This document shows, one piece after another, positions 23,282 through 37,100 of a stretch of DNA of 64,000 nucleotides. Both the position numbers and the translations under genes were made by a program. Source of the DNA: Heligmosomoides polygyrus polygyrus. Its lineage: Eukaryota; Nematoda; Chromadorea; Rhabditida; Heligmosomidae. The notes under the pieces were generated by a model. It was not told the origin of the DNA. It did no database searches and worked only from the letters and a program-made list of their open reading frames with translations. The stretch is taken from assembly GCA_947396885.1 (NCBI GenBank), contig OX377203.1:8107298-8171297 (forward strand). The letters run 5' to 3'. Position 1 is the first letter of the stretch, and the number at the start of each line of letters is the position of its first letter.

Positions 23282-25129
23282 GTGAGTGTCCACTGGCTAT
23301 CCGATATTTCTTGAGAGAATTACGGGCCATCGTCTTCAGTCGCCATTCGCTGACAGTAAATCGCCAGCAGTTTCAAGAAGCTGTGCTCCATCTTTCTACA
23401 TAGGCTTAGATTTACTATATATTGTGGTTTCTGTAACAATCTGCCTACAGAACACTTGTGGTTAGGCTAATGACAAATTTGAGTGAACGAGCGTCAGCAA
23501 CGTGGCCTCCACTCGTCCCTGTGTTGTGCCAGATTAGCCCAGTGGGTTCTGTATGCTTGTTCGAAGGACGCGAAGTGTGTCATATTCATTAATATCCGTA
23601 GAAAAATAACATTTTTAGAGGTCTAGTGTTCTGTTCTGATATTATAGCACTTGAATGAGAATTTACGCCTAATGTGTTCGGACTTTTGGAGTAAGGATCT
23701 ATCCTAATCGGAGGGAAGTATACATATAGTGATCTGAGACTCGAATCCCGTGCTTAAGTTCCTACAAGAGCTTCAGTTGCTGTTGAATGATTCGAGGGCT
23801 TTCCTTCAAATTTAGGTGTGTGGTCTTAGATGACGTCCGTATTTGACATTTTACGGTTGCCCCCTCCCGAGTGGGATAGAACCTGGAAGGATTCATTGCG
23901 TCTTAGATTGCGATGTTTTGTTTTGTGTCCCCAGAATAATTTACCCTTTTTTCCGTGTCACTTGTTGTCTCCGGGCGCGGGTAGCGCAGTCGGAGGAGGC
24001 GCCGACTGTCGCCTGCACCCGATACCAGGTTCCTGGTTCGGATTTCCCGCCCAGGCCAACCAAACCTTCCATTCCTCTGGGGTCGCTGAATTGGTGCCAG
24101 ACTTGTCTGGGAAGGATAAAGCACTGACTCGTTCATCGGCTGGCCACCGCAAGTCATTGTATGGCCGAGTACGCCTTCAAATCGCCCCCACGACATCCCC
24201 TAGAAGTAGAATGCGGGGCGCATCCCAAAAGAGATTGAGTAACGCCGTCCTTCATTCTTTATCCTTATCCACTAGCTGTCCCACTGGTCATTGAGTTAAC
24301 CGAGCGAGCAGGTGCAACGTCTGCATTCGTCCATGTCGAGTGCCAGAGTGGTCCAAGTCGATCTCCCTCCTGCGTGGGATACGAATGGGGTCAAATCTAT
24401 CGTTGAGGGCTGTGCTGCTTTCTTTGTTCCCTTTATAGTGCCACTGTAACTATCTCATTTCTTAGTGTCTTCATCTAAACGGTAATCTGAAGTCATAATA
24501 TCGATGAAATGGTTGTGTCGCTTCCCTGCTGATACACCAAGTTTAGGAGTTCGATGTGTATTGTTTGTTAGGTTGTTGTTGTTGTCTATAATAGTAATGT
24601 GGAATTTTGCGGGCAACTTCAGAAATTTTGAATAACAGAAAATAGGGTGATAGGACAGTGGAGTCCGTAGCTGAATGAAGACAGGTGACAATAAATTGTG
24701 TTTCGAAAAAATGTATACCCTGCTCGAAAGGTGATAACTTTGCAATAAAGCTTAAGAAGATAGAAATTCTATAAAATATGAGCGGTATGGGATACGCCAT
24801 GCACTGAAATTTTGCATTTTACACTCGATTGATTGACTTTCTCTTGAATACTTGTTATAATTTCAGTATTTGAAAAGTTCTAACATTGCTGCTAGTGAAG
24901 CTTTTGAAGATATTTGAGACTCATATAAAAAATTTTTAAAAAATAACAGATAACGAGATTTCTGTGCCGTGCAAATACTGAAGATTGCGCAATGCCCCCG
25001 CATGACACCTTGCATTTCAGACTTGATTGATTATGCATGTGTGAATGCTTGTTACAGTCTTGTTACTACTTGGCCACATTAACCTGTGATGTGCTGTTTT
25101 TAACGTTTTCCGTCGCCTAGTAGCTGCAT

Positions 25130-25160
<31 letters not shown>

Positions 25161-28100
25161 TTGCTGCCCTGAAGTGCGTCATAAAAACCAAACAAACAAA
25201 GGACAACATAGTGACGATCAAGCAACAATGCTTAGCTTAAAAGAAACAACACCAACAAAATCTTGAGCCACCTGAGCCACCTTGGATAATATTTATATTT
25301 ATTACACGAAAAACATCGTGTGGACAACCAACTATCGTAGAGACACAAATAAAAGGAACGACCATAAATTATCTATTAATAAACGCAAACTAAACAGTAG
25401 AAGAAGCAGCTACTAAGCGAAACTAAAAAGAAAGGAGAATAAAGATCAGCGACCGAGTCGTCGGACGACACTTAAGGCTGCGACGGTATTATAGCCTGAG
25501 ATGTAATTTGAGGCAAGTCTTAAAGGCATTGCAGCTCCGTGGTAAATCGGGCTTCTTGCGAAGCTTCTCAAGCGAGGAAAGTGCCCTGTGAGTGAAAAAG
25601 AAACGCCTACAATTTAGTTTAGCAGTACTTGCTTAGTACTTAGTTCCTCCCCTGCTGTGGAGCGCATAGGGTAACGAACTCTTTCCACCGCTGCCTGTAT
25701 TGGGCTATTTCTTCACACTCCTGCCTAGAAATATTCGTATCTTCCAAGTTATTCAAAAACGTGCACGCCACGTGTTTTTTGGGCGGCCTCTGGTTCGCTT
25801 TCCTGGCGGTGTCCATTGCATGGCTGATCTTGGTAGGCGATGCGCCGATGCGATGTGCCATTTGATGATCGACTGCGAGAGGAGCAAGCTGGATTCAGAA
25901 ACGGAAGATCGTGTTGCGACCACATCTTTACGCAACGCAACATCATCGAACAGTGCCTGGAGTATCGCTACCCGCTCTACATAAACTTCGTCGATTTCAA
26001 GAAAGCTTTTTACAGTGTCCACCGTGAGTTACTATGGAAAATACTCAGTCTCTATGGAGTCCCTGCGGCCTTCGTCAAGATGTTTAGAACTCTATACCCC
26101 AACTCCTCGTGCTGCGTGAAGACAACTCTCGGAAATACAAGATTCTTCGAAGTCACCACAGGAGTCAGGCAGGGATGTGTTCTCTCACCGTTGCTCTTCA
26201 ACATCGCACTCGACTAAGTACTGAGAAGAACGACAGCCGATGTACAAGGGGGTATCCATTGGTCTAGCGGTCGCCTTATGGACCTGGACGTTGCCGACGA
26301 CATTGCCATATTCGCTGAGGACAACGATACTTTTCAAAGAAGCACGGAATGCCTTAGCCAGAAAGCAAGCAAAACACAGACAGAGTGACACAACAGAGTT
26401 TAGCAGTACCAGTGCCATATTTGATTGGACCACCTCGAGTGCTTGTTGCTCTCACGGTCACAAGATCCTCGAGTTTGATGCCAATTTCCCGACGAACGAT
26501 TTTGTGAAAAAGGAGGAGGTCGTTACGCTTTCTTCTAGTAGACTCCTAACACTCCGAACTGCAAAAGAATGGGAGAAATGTTTGCAGATTATTCAGAACA
26601 CTCGGTGCAAAAGTCTAAAAAAATATTTCCTAAAAGAAAAACGAAACCATAACGGAGCATAATATTATGTCGAGTTGCAAATAAATAACGTTGATTAAAA
26701 TTAATAAAATCTTTCAATGACTTTCAATGGGTGTAGAAGTCACTTTCGGGCATCATCCCGATTAACCTCTCCATTCAGCTCGAATGTTGCCTCATCATCA
26801 CACAGAATTCGCCTTGGAAAATGTGGTTCCTGCCCACATTTAGATTGTGCAATCAGTAAGTTCGCGTGTAACGTCTTCTTCACGTGATTGTGAAGTTTTA
26901 AACGTTAAAAGAGCACAGCACAGGTTAATCTGCCAAGTAGTAACAAGACTGTAACAAGCATTTAGTTCATACACGATCAATCGAGCTTAAAATGTGAAGT
27001 TTTAGGCAGGGGCATGGCGCAAACCTAACTGTTTGCAGAAATCTCGTTACCCTCTGCTTTCATATGATCCTCAAACATCTTCACTAGAATCACTAGCGCA
27101 ATGTTGCAACCTTTCAAATAGTATCAGCATTTTTAGGATACCCTGCATTTTTCGCAATCCATAGTGTGCTTTATGCTTTAAACCTCAAAAAAGCTCAAAT
27201 CAGCAAAAATGGCCACTTTGTAAAGAAATGATAACAAGTATTCAAGCAAAACGCAATCAATCGAGTGTAAAGGGCAAAATTTCAGACGAGTGCATGGCGC
27301 ATTTAATACCGCTCAAAGGTCAGAAGGTTCCTATTTTCTAGGCTTTTATATGAGTTTTAATTTCTTCAATACCTTTATTGTGAGCAGAGGTATCACCTTT
27401 CAAACAATGTATACATAGATGTCTTGTTGCGATCAAAACTTCTAGCGCCAGGCGGGTCTCGAACCAGCACCTCCCTCTGACCGGGCGGGAATGCTGTACG
27501 CCATTACACCACCGGCGCCGTTTGATCGAACGCAATTCGGGCGCTAGAAGTTTTGACCGCAACAAGACATCGTTGTGACAGCTTACAACCTCGATATCAG
27601 TCAATTGAGGCTTAAAGAAACTGACTTGAATTGTTCCTATCAAGACCATCAGCTCAACTGATCCCATGCTGATATCAGCGGCCAGCTCATCCCGGATACG
27701 GGTGGGTGCTGATCGGTCCCACGAGGTGTGGATGTTGCGCTCGATCAAACGGCGCCGGTGGTGTAATGGCGTAGAGCATTCGCGCCCGGTCAGAGGGAGG
27801 TGCGGGTTCGAGTCCCGCCTGGCGCCAAAAGTTTTGATCGCAACAAGACATCGTTGTGACAGCTTACAACCTCGATACCAGCCAATTGAGGCTTAAAGAA
27901 ACTGATTTGAATGTATACATTTTTTTTGAAACACCCTGAATTGTCACCTGTTTTCATTCAGCTATGTGCTAGATTTTTTTATTTGTCCCTTTTTCGGACA
28001 AACAAAAAAAAAGACCGAGAAACGATAGTCCAAATATTTTATTGAGGCTGAGACTCACTCAGACTGATCACTGTTGATACCGATTTCCCAATATATGAGG

Positions 28101-31100
28101 TAGTGACGAAGTCACCTAGTCAGTCAACTCCTTATGATGCGCAACTGTTTAAGGTTCGGTTCACGGTCCAAAACTTAATAGAAGTTGTTTATTTCCGCTG
28201 CGGTTGTGCGAAGCATTCTCAGTGCAAAGCGGCTTCGTTCGGAAATTGTTCACTTCCTGCTGATCTCTGCCCGCCGACGTGCTGCAATTTGTATAATTGC
28301 AGCCGCTCTTTGTAGTCATTCACTTTGCGAGTCGTGTGAATGTGTGCGCTGGCTGGGAGAGGAGGATGGGGTCGAATCCAGCTCAGAAGGATTAGCGGTT
28401 TAGTGGACGATCGAGTGCACCGATGCTGAGCTCGAGCTTTTCGCTTTCGCAGCTCATTCTAGGGGTCCATGGTCTTTGAGAGGTTGTTGTCTCAGCTTAG
28501 GGAGACGGTATCACAACGAGCGTCCGAATTTACACAGAAGACATTGGTCCCTCAAATGGATATCTGAAGGTGGCCTAGTTCGAGAACAAAGCGACATCGC
28601 CGATAAAAATGCTCGATGGTTCGAAGACAAGGTACAGTACCGTCAGTAAACATGCGCCAAAACGCGGCCGGCGGCCGAGTAATCCGCCGTTTCCGCCGCT
28701 TTGTCATAACTCCCTTCAAAGTCGGTTATTTCCAATGAAATGCGCACTGTTGGATTCAGAACAGCATGATCTACCCAATGGCGCAAAAATCTCTGCAGTA
28801 TTTTAGAACTTTTAAGTCCGAGATGACCTAAATTAAGCGAGCCCATAATTATCTTGACCTGACCCATATTCGCTGCTTAGTCTCGCCTAATTATGGAATG
28901 GATCTGCTCAGTAGAATTTTAAAAGTTTTAAAAGATGTCGAATATCTATTCCGTGCCAATTTTAGGTTTTGCCTCATCACGTCGATCTATTTGATATCAA
29001 ATTTGCCTAGCATCGCTCCATATTCATCATATCATGCAATCTTAACTGATGATTTTTCAAACACAAGCCTAGCTTAAATCCATATCCTTTTCGGTGACAT
29101 CGAGGTTTAGCATCCTAAGGGTTTCCGACAGATTGATGTACATTTGCGTAGCTTGTTAATGTAAAATTCTTCAATTCAACCTATCTAGGCAGGTCCAGGT
29201 GTTCGCATGTATCATGTTCGCTGCACTGATGGCGACGGCCGTGGTCGGAAACGCTGTTGTAATGTGGATCATCTACAGGCATAAGGTTGGATGCAGACAG
29301 CCGCCGCTGTTTGAATACAATGAATGCAGAACACGTTTAGGTCATGCACCATGGCTTCAACTACTTCCTCTTCAATATGGCGTTTGCGGACTTGCTCATA
29401 GCCGTCTTCAACGTCGGCACGTCATGGACCTTCAATCTGTATCACGACTGGTGGTGAGGTTACATTAAAACAGTTGCCTACTAGCGAAGCAGATATTAGG
29501 TTGGTGCATAAGTTCTCGGACATTTGATCCCTCCTGAATTGAAAGCGCATTTTCCCGCCAAATTTCTCACATGTATCAACGCGTGAATGATCGATCGATA
29601 GAGAAAGGAAAGGGCTACGAAACTGTTCCTAACATTTACCTCTGCGTTGTTAACGTCAGCTATTATGGCTAAGCAATTCGTCCCAACTGAGACGCATATT
29701 CGGCACGTCATGTTATTCCTGCATCAATCTGGCCTCAGTGCCAACGAATCGTATCGTCGCCTGAAGGACGTTTACAACGAGAGTGCTCCTGCTCGAAGTG
29801 CTGTGTACCAGTGGTTCTCGAAGTTTGCAGTTGGTGAATTCTCCGTTGGAGATAATGAACGAGAAGGGCGCCCGATGATACTGGATTTGGATGGCCTCCG
29901 AAGTGGAGTGGAAGCGGACCCATACCAAACCACTCGCGAACTTTCAGGCACTCTTGGTGTCAGTCACTCAACAGTCGTTCGAGGATTGAAGTCGATTGGC
30001 AAGGTGCAAAAATTGGGTCGCTGGGTACCTCACGACTTGACACAACATGACATGGATCGCAGAGCCGATGTCGCTCTGTCTCTCCTCACCCCCAGACGTA
30101 CCCACGGATGGCTGGACAATCTTGTCACCGGGGATGAGAAGTGGATACTCTACTCTAATTATCACCGGCGTGCACAGTGGGTTGACGCAACTGGAGAGGC
30201 AGAGGACGTTCCGAAACCCGACCTTCACGTGAAAAAGGTGACGCTATGCATTTGGTGGAGCGTTCTTGGCGTAGAATACTGGGAGCTGCCGGACGAAGGG
30301 ATAACAGTGACGGCAGAGGCTTACGTCAACCAACTGAGGAAGTTGAGGGCCCACCTTCAGACCACACGAGGAGAGCAGGTGAAGGTATATTTTCATCACG
30401 ACAACGCTAGACCGCATATTGCTAGAGCGACGGCGGCTGAGTTGGCGGACTACGGATGGACCGTTCTTCCACATCCACCCTACTCACCAGATCTCGCTCC
30501 TTCTGATCATCATTTGTTTTCAAGCCTTCAACGCTATTTGGACGGCCAGCAATTTAGGAACCGAGAGGATGTCAAGGAGGCACTGCTCACATTTTTCGAA
30601 TCACAACCGGCCACGTTTTGGAGAAAAGGCATCCATGACTTACCAGCACGTTGGCGAAAGACAATTGATGTATAGGGTGGTTACTTCAAATGATTTGGTA
30701 TTGTTGTTCGTATGTTGTGATAATAAATATTTCTGCCCCAAATGTCCGACAACTTATGCACCAACATAATATGTAGTTTACAATTTACTACGCTGACTTT
30801 GAAAAATTTGGTCCCGGATTCATCAACGAAAGAGTCGGTAACTCGCCACCACAAATTGACCTAACCGGCTTCTTGCCAGAAACTCACAGGCACTTGTGAT
30901 TCACGGAGGTCACAGTGAATGATGTCGCGCCGGTAAGTTGACGGCTGTTGCCGCAACTATACCGGTCAACGGGCCGCCACAGTACTTGCACAGCGATATT
31001 CCGCCGCGTAGTGCCCTATGTATGTATTTCCGTCCGGCGTTCGGCGTCGGAAGGCGTCCAAAACCCAGCTGAAGCAAATGTGTTCCGCTGGATTTTGGAC

Positions 31101-34100
31101 ACCTTCCGACGCCGAAGAACAGCGTGAGGTCTCGTATTACAGTAGATTTCTTCTCTCGATGTATTTCATTTTCTTTTACGTCGAAGAGCAGCTGAAGCAC
31201 TTTGTTTCCGGCCAAGAACATTCCTATGAGAACTTCAGAGCCCACTGCATACCTTTGGGGTATATTAATAGTCTCCGAGCTTAGCAACTTGTGAAAAACG
31301 CTTTATATGGTGACAGCCCCTTCCTCAATGAGACTAGAATAGATTTCACATCCTTCATCACCAGGCAAAGGAATAAAGGAGCGCGTTACTCAATCCCTTT
31401 TGGGATGCGCCACGCATTTTTCTTCAACGGGGTGTCGTAGAGGCGATTTGAATGCCTATTTGGCCATACAATGACTTGTGCTGGCTAGTCGATGAACAAG
31501 TCAGCGCTTTATTCTTGCCAGACAGGTCTGGTACCAATTCAACGACCCCGGAAGAATGCAAGGATTGATTAGCCTGAGCGTGGAATCCGAACCTGGTGTC
31601 GGGTGCGCGCTATAACCGGCATCTCTTCCAACTGCGCTACACACGCCCTAGGCATGAAAGCGATATTGAAAGAAAAACATTGGAACCTGTTCATCTGTAG
31701 TTTAACGATTATTGCAATAAGGAAAGGAAATCACGTAATTAATGAAGCAATGGACGAGGTACAACAAAAAGCATAAAAATTATTAACGAAACGGCCAACC
31801 TTCCAATTGTTTGACGTAGACCTGGTTGGCTTGGGCTGGAAATCCGAACCAGGAACCTGATATCAGGTGCACACGACAGCCGGCACCTACCGCCAGAGTG
31901 GAGGTGAGGCATTGAGAGCCAGAAGAGTAAGCTGTACTGTTCCGCAGTGAGTAATTAATGGCACAGGGTTTTATGCGAGGAAACAGCTTCAAGAACGCTT
32001 CTGCGCATGCGTCTCAATAATCTTGGCAACGATCCCAATCCGTTACATTGGGGCAGAAATTAGCGCTGGAGCGTTTGGCTTCTAGAGGTCGAAGCCGCCG
32101 AAAAACAACCACGATGTGCTCCAAACAAGAGGTGAAAGAATGTCATGAAGAGAGGTCTCGCCAAAGTTGGCGCCTTAGCAGGTGACGTCATTTATAGAAA
32201 GGGGTGGTAACGTATCATAAGAATAGAATACCGTGCGACTGAACTCTTCTGGAATTCTGGAAAAGATTCTGGAATTCCGATAGTGTACTTCCAATATTTC
32301 GAATTCTACGTAACAATGTGTTGAGGTCGATGCTTTCAGGTATGGAGATCTTTGCATACTCACGTCGTTCTTCGGCATCGCCCCAACAACAGTGTCCGTG
32401 TTCTCAATGATGGCTCTCAGTTGGGACAGGTCAGTGCTTGAAGAGAGGAGATTCTTGTTTTTCTGCACAACTCGAATGAGTAATTATCTTAAGTTCGAAG
32501 CCTTTGATCATACATTAAAACGACATGAATTCACCTTCCTATCTGTGACGCATCATAAGGCACGGATAGGATGATTCGGCAAATCACGCGAAAGAGCACT
32601 TCGTGCAGTAGCACTGCAACCTTGGAGTGGTCGGTGGGATGAGAAGAAGCGCAACGCTGAGGGCAGAGGCGTGGTCATTGACCGTTCGGGTTTGTCGTCG
32701 AGAGTCCTTCGTCCTTGATTATATAGATCCATCCTCCGTAGGCCTCTGCCTAAAAAAGGAGAAGAAGAAGCGCTGGCAAGCTTCGGAAAAGACGACCTGC
32801 GGAAAGAAATCCGGGATACTCTGGGAATTAGAACTCCTCGCTTAATTACTCCATTCGCGTTAAGGAACACCTTGCTGGCAAGAGAAGGCAAAGCTTAGTA
32901 ACCCCGCTTGGAAAGCACCGAAGGGAAGTCCACTTCGGTGCTGACTTTAATGTAAAGTGCACAGTACTGTATCATGAGGACGAAATTGGCCCCAGAAAGG
33001 CTCTTGAGGCTTTCTGGATACGCGAAAGAAATCCATCCATCAACAACAGAAGCGAGTGCATCTCAATTACAAGTGAGTTCTTGCCTTCTATTCCGTTGTG
33101 GGGCGGGCGCGTGTAGCGCAGTCGGAGGGGGCGCGACTGTCGCGTGCACCCGATACCAGGTTTCTGGTTCAGGATTTCCCGCCCAGGCCAACCAAGCCTT
33201 CCATCCCTCCGGGGTCGGTGAATTGGTACCAGACTTGTCTGGGAAGGATAAAGCGCTGACTTGTTCATCGGCTGGCCACCGCAAGTCATTGTATGGCCAA
33301 ATACGCATTCATGTCGCCTCCACGACATCCCGTAGAAGTAGGCTGGCGCATCCCAGAAGGGATTGAATAACGCCGTCCTTTATCCTTTATCCTTTATTCC
33401 GTTGTGCGAGCTGTGAGGGCTTCGCATATACTGTCATGTGCATTTTTCGACATCCAGCGCACTGTGCAGTACATTTGACCGCCAACGTGCTTCTCACTTG
33501 CTCCAGCTCCAGCTGGTGGCCAGCTGAGTCGGTCTTCTTGCGCTGGCGGAGTATCAGTGGGTTAGCTCACTAGATTTGGGTTTTCTGCCTGACTCTCCGA
33601 GGAGTGGTTGACACTAACCAAAGGGGGATACGATGTTTCTGACCCATACAGCTTCACAGACATTTCGAGCTTCTTTCAGGCCTTGAAGAAGACGAGTTAG
33701 TCGAGACGTCGGCCGTATAATAAATAATTTCATAGCAAACCTGGAAGGCACAGAAGAATAGCCTATTGATACTCCTTGCTTACATACTTACGTTGTTCCT
33801 CTTAATATAGCATATTGAGCGACGAGTCTTTTTCACCGATGGCTGTATTGTGTCAGATTTTCACCTTCGTATCTAGAAATATCTAGTAGTTCAAGGTGCT
33901 TTTCGAATGTTCACCACTGCCGATCTCTGTTACCACCTTCAGGAATCCAACGCACATGGTCACTCGAGAGAATCGGTGCTCTGGAATTTGCAGGACCTAC
34001 AGAATAGGCGCCTTTGTGTGATTAGTGGACTAATGAACTATTCGACCCGCTTCGGTTCACGACTTTGCTCTTAGTAAAGCGGTGCATCGTACTCCCAGTA

Positions 34101-37100
34101 TTCGTCAAAGGCATCTCTGATGGAAAGCATTCAGGTGTTTGGTCACTTCGCAGACATTGCCCATGTTTCACTCGCGTAGACAACAACAGGGACGACAATT
34201 GAGTGATAGAGCCGCAGCTTGATATTCGCCGCCATGGATGATAAGCTCCAGATTGGTTTAAGCGTTCCAAAGCAGATGCCGTTTTAACGATCCTCGCCAA
34301 TATTTCTGATTCCACATTTCCATCGTATGACGAAATATTTCCAAGATATGTGAACTTCGGAAGGCTGTGATGCCTCTATGTTGATGCCTAAGTTCATATC
34401 TATTTTACATATCCTCATGACCTTCGATTTTTCCGGGTTTAATCGTAGACCAACCTTCCTAGCGTCGTTCATAAGATTTGCGGTGGAATGCTGCAGTGAC
34501 TCGTTGTTCTCGGATATGATAGCCACACCGTCTGCATAGTTGAAGCGGGTCCCCTGCCTTGACTTGACTTGATACCCATTTCATCGCCTCTCATAAATTT
34601 CCTCATAATAAAGTCCATACCAACATCGAAGAGAGGTGGAAACATCCTTGTCTCACTCCAGCAGTCACTTCGTCGAACGTCATGTGCTTTGCATTTGTTC
34701 TGACGCAGCAGAGGGACTGAGTTTTCTCAACACTTATCCTTTTTTAACACGTTGACGACGAGAGCGATTTCCGCGTGTCTGGCCCGTGGGATGAAGCGCG
34801 CCGCACAAACGTGACACGACATATCGTGACCCAAACTTCGTCTAAGGATAAATTTGGGATGCCAAACACGATGCTAATGTTCCTCTTAACAGTTACGGCC
34901 GGTTATCTCCCCCCCACGTCGTTAACTAGGGTGGTCTTATCAGGATATAAAAGAGACGGAAGGGGTCCGATGTAGACAAAACTTCGTCTAGGAGGTTATT
35001 TTGGTGCTCATAAAGAATCGGACGTCCGTTTTTAAAATTTCAGCCAACTAGCGAGTGTATGTTGAGATAGGTATGGGTAACGCTCACCAGCGCATACCTA
35101 CCGTCACATACCCTGGCGACGACCTTGTGGAGGAACGCAGCTATAGATTGAAATTCGTGATTCATCGGGATTCGGAACGCTCATGATGTTACTTTTCGAA
35201 GCTACTCTAGAAAATTCCTTTCAAACTTTACCAATTACCTTTTAACTGTGTTATCAAAGCAGAGAAAGTAGGGAGAATTCAAAGGGGAAAAAGGGAACGA
35301 ATGAGGCTGCTAAGGAGAAATGCAATAATAGGAGGTTAATACGAAAGTGGAGTTGAACGCATTTCTAAACAGCAGAGGTAAGATTTGTTTCAATCTTCTC
35401 ACATAACTCCTACACAGAGTTTGGGGAAGTCGGTGGTCCTGACACGACTACCGATTAGGAGGGAAATCGGCCGTAATTGTCGAAATGGACATCGGCATCG
35501 TGTTCAGCATCCTGAATAAGGTATTTGGACGAAGTTTGGATGGGCCGGATATCTCCTTGTTAAAATATTAGCCGTCGCGCACCATTGCGCGACATCGTCC
35601 CACGGGACAACTTGTTGTCGCGCACCATTGCGCAACAGTGTCGCCAACGTGTTAAACGAAAGAAGGCGCACTGAGATAGCACGGTCAAGTATCAACCTTC
35701 CATGAATCTTGGCATAGTTGCTTCAAGTGCTACGAGGCTGCTTGAAGCTGGTCACCAAGGCTAATACACCAGCTTTATTCCGTCATGTGTTCCGGCTTCT
35801 TCTGAAACTGGATACTATTATATTTCATCCTGTGGAGGCTCATCAAAGTTGTTGCAATGCCGGTCTTGAGATGAAATCAAGACATCTCAAACTTGGGTAA
35901 TTAAACCTTCATTGTCGTACTACACGTATCAACAATTGTGATAGCGATAACATTGGATAAAACAAATGAGCTGTGAGAGCAAGCCTTAGTAGAAAATATG
36001 AACAGTGACGACTGGAGGCGATTAACGTATGACGGGTGGAAGAAGAGCAGGTGAAGTGCAGCAGGATTAGAAGAAAGTTCCCAGATGGTGTCGTTCATAA
36101 AATTATACCAAAGGAGCCCATTGAACCTCCAAGGCAGAAAGACTTTGACAGAACAGATAGTGGTGGAGTAAAAGAACCGCTATACCAGTGTGCTGCGCAC
36201 TAAAAAATCAATAGTCAACGCTGTCCTTTGACCATTTCCTTACTGAAGATTTCAGATGTCAAGCAGTTGTACAGCCTCTGCGAAAGCGTCCCCTCTCCAG
36301 ACGTCGATCACTGATTGCCATCGCCATCATATGGACGATTTCCACGGCCACAGCTCTGCCCTTCGCCTTCGCTGCTACGGTAAGCATTCTCGGAATAAGT
36401 AAGCCGTGGTGTGAAAGCTTCTGTGATAGCCACGCGGAAAGTGTCCACCTTCCGCCTACACCTCAAACTTGGGTAATTAGACATTTATTTCTCTAAATTC
36501 GCAGAAAAAATGAGCAGAATAGAAAAAGTGAGCATCACAATGGCTGATCTCACCGCACTTTAATATATTGTATTTAATACATTAATACTGTAATATAATA
36601 TAATTTATATAATTGTAATATAATTTATAATATTGTATTTAATACATTACAATAACATACTTTTCTATAGCATGTCGACGACATTTCACAATCTATCAAC
36701 GACAAGAGTAGAGAATTACGTAGAACAGAGTTAAAAAATAGAGAATAAGATTACTCTCCAAGTTCTTTCTTCGTAAAACCTAGGCATTTTCTTAGACTGT
36801 TAATACTGCTGTGTCAAACGAGGTTATAGGTGGATCAGTTTATTGAGCGGCCTAACCTTTCGACTTGTTCGTCGACTTTAGAGGACTAAAAGTGGTTCAA
36901 GACTTTAGATTTGTCACTTACCCGACAAATCGCCTACCCCCCCCCCCCCCCTTTCCGATATCAATTAAATACCATTTTCACGTCAATTTAGACACTCTTC
37001 TAAACAAGCCTGAAGGTTTCGAAATCAAACTGAACAACCTCCAAATCAAATCAAAGCGCTTCCAGATGTAACTGGAAACCCTCAAAAAGATTAGAAGAAT

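Noticed and set aside
27752..27827. Candidate tRNA gene (acceptor stem and T-arm pair perfectly)
   Set aside because: The D and anticodon arms do not fit a tRNA, a body of repeat follows, and an inverted copy lies 300 bp away; it is a SINE head.
36380..36480. In-frame extension of receptor exon 5 through the GTAAGC donor
   Set aside because: The extension lacks ECL2 features and runs into SL1-like sequence, whereas exon 6 at 40688 fits phase, cysteine position and family.
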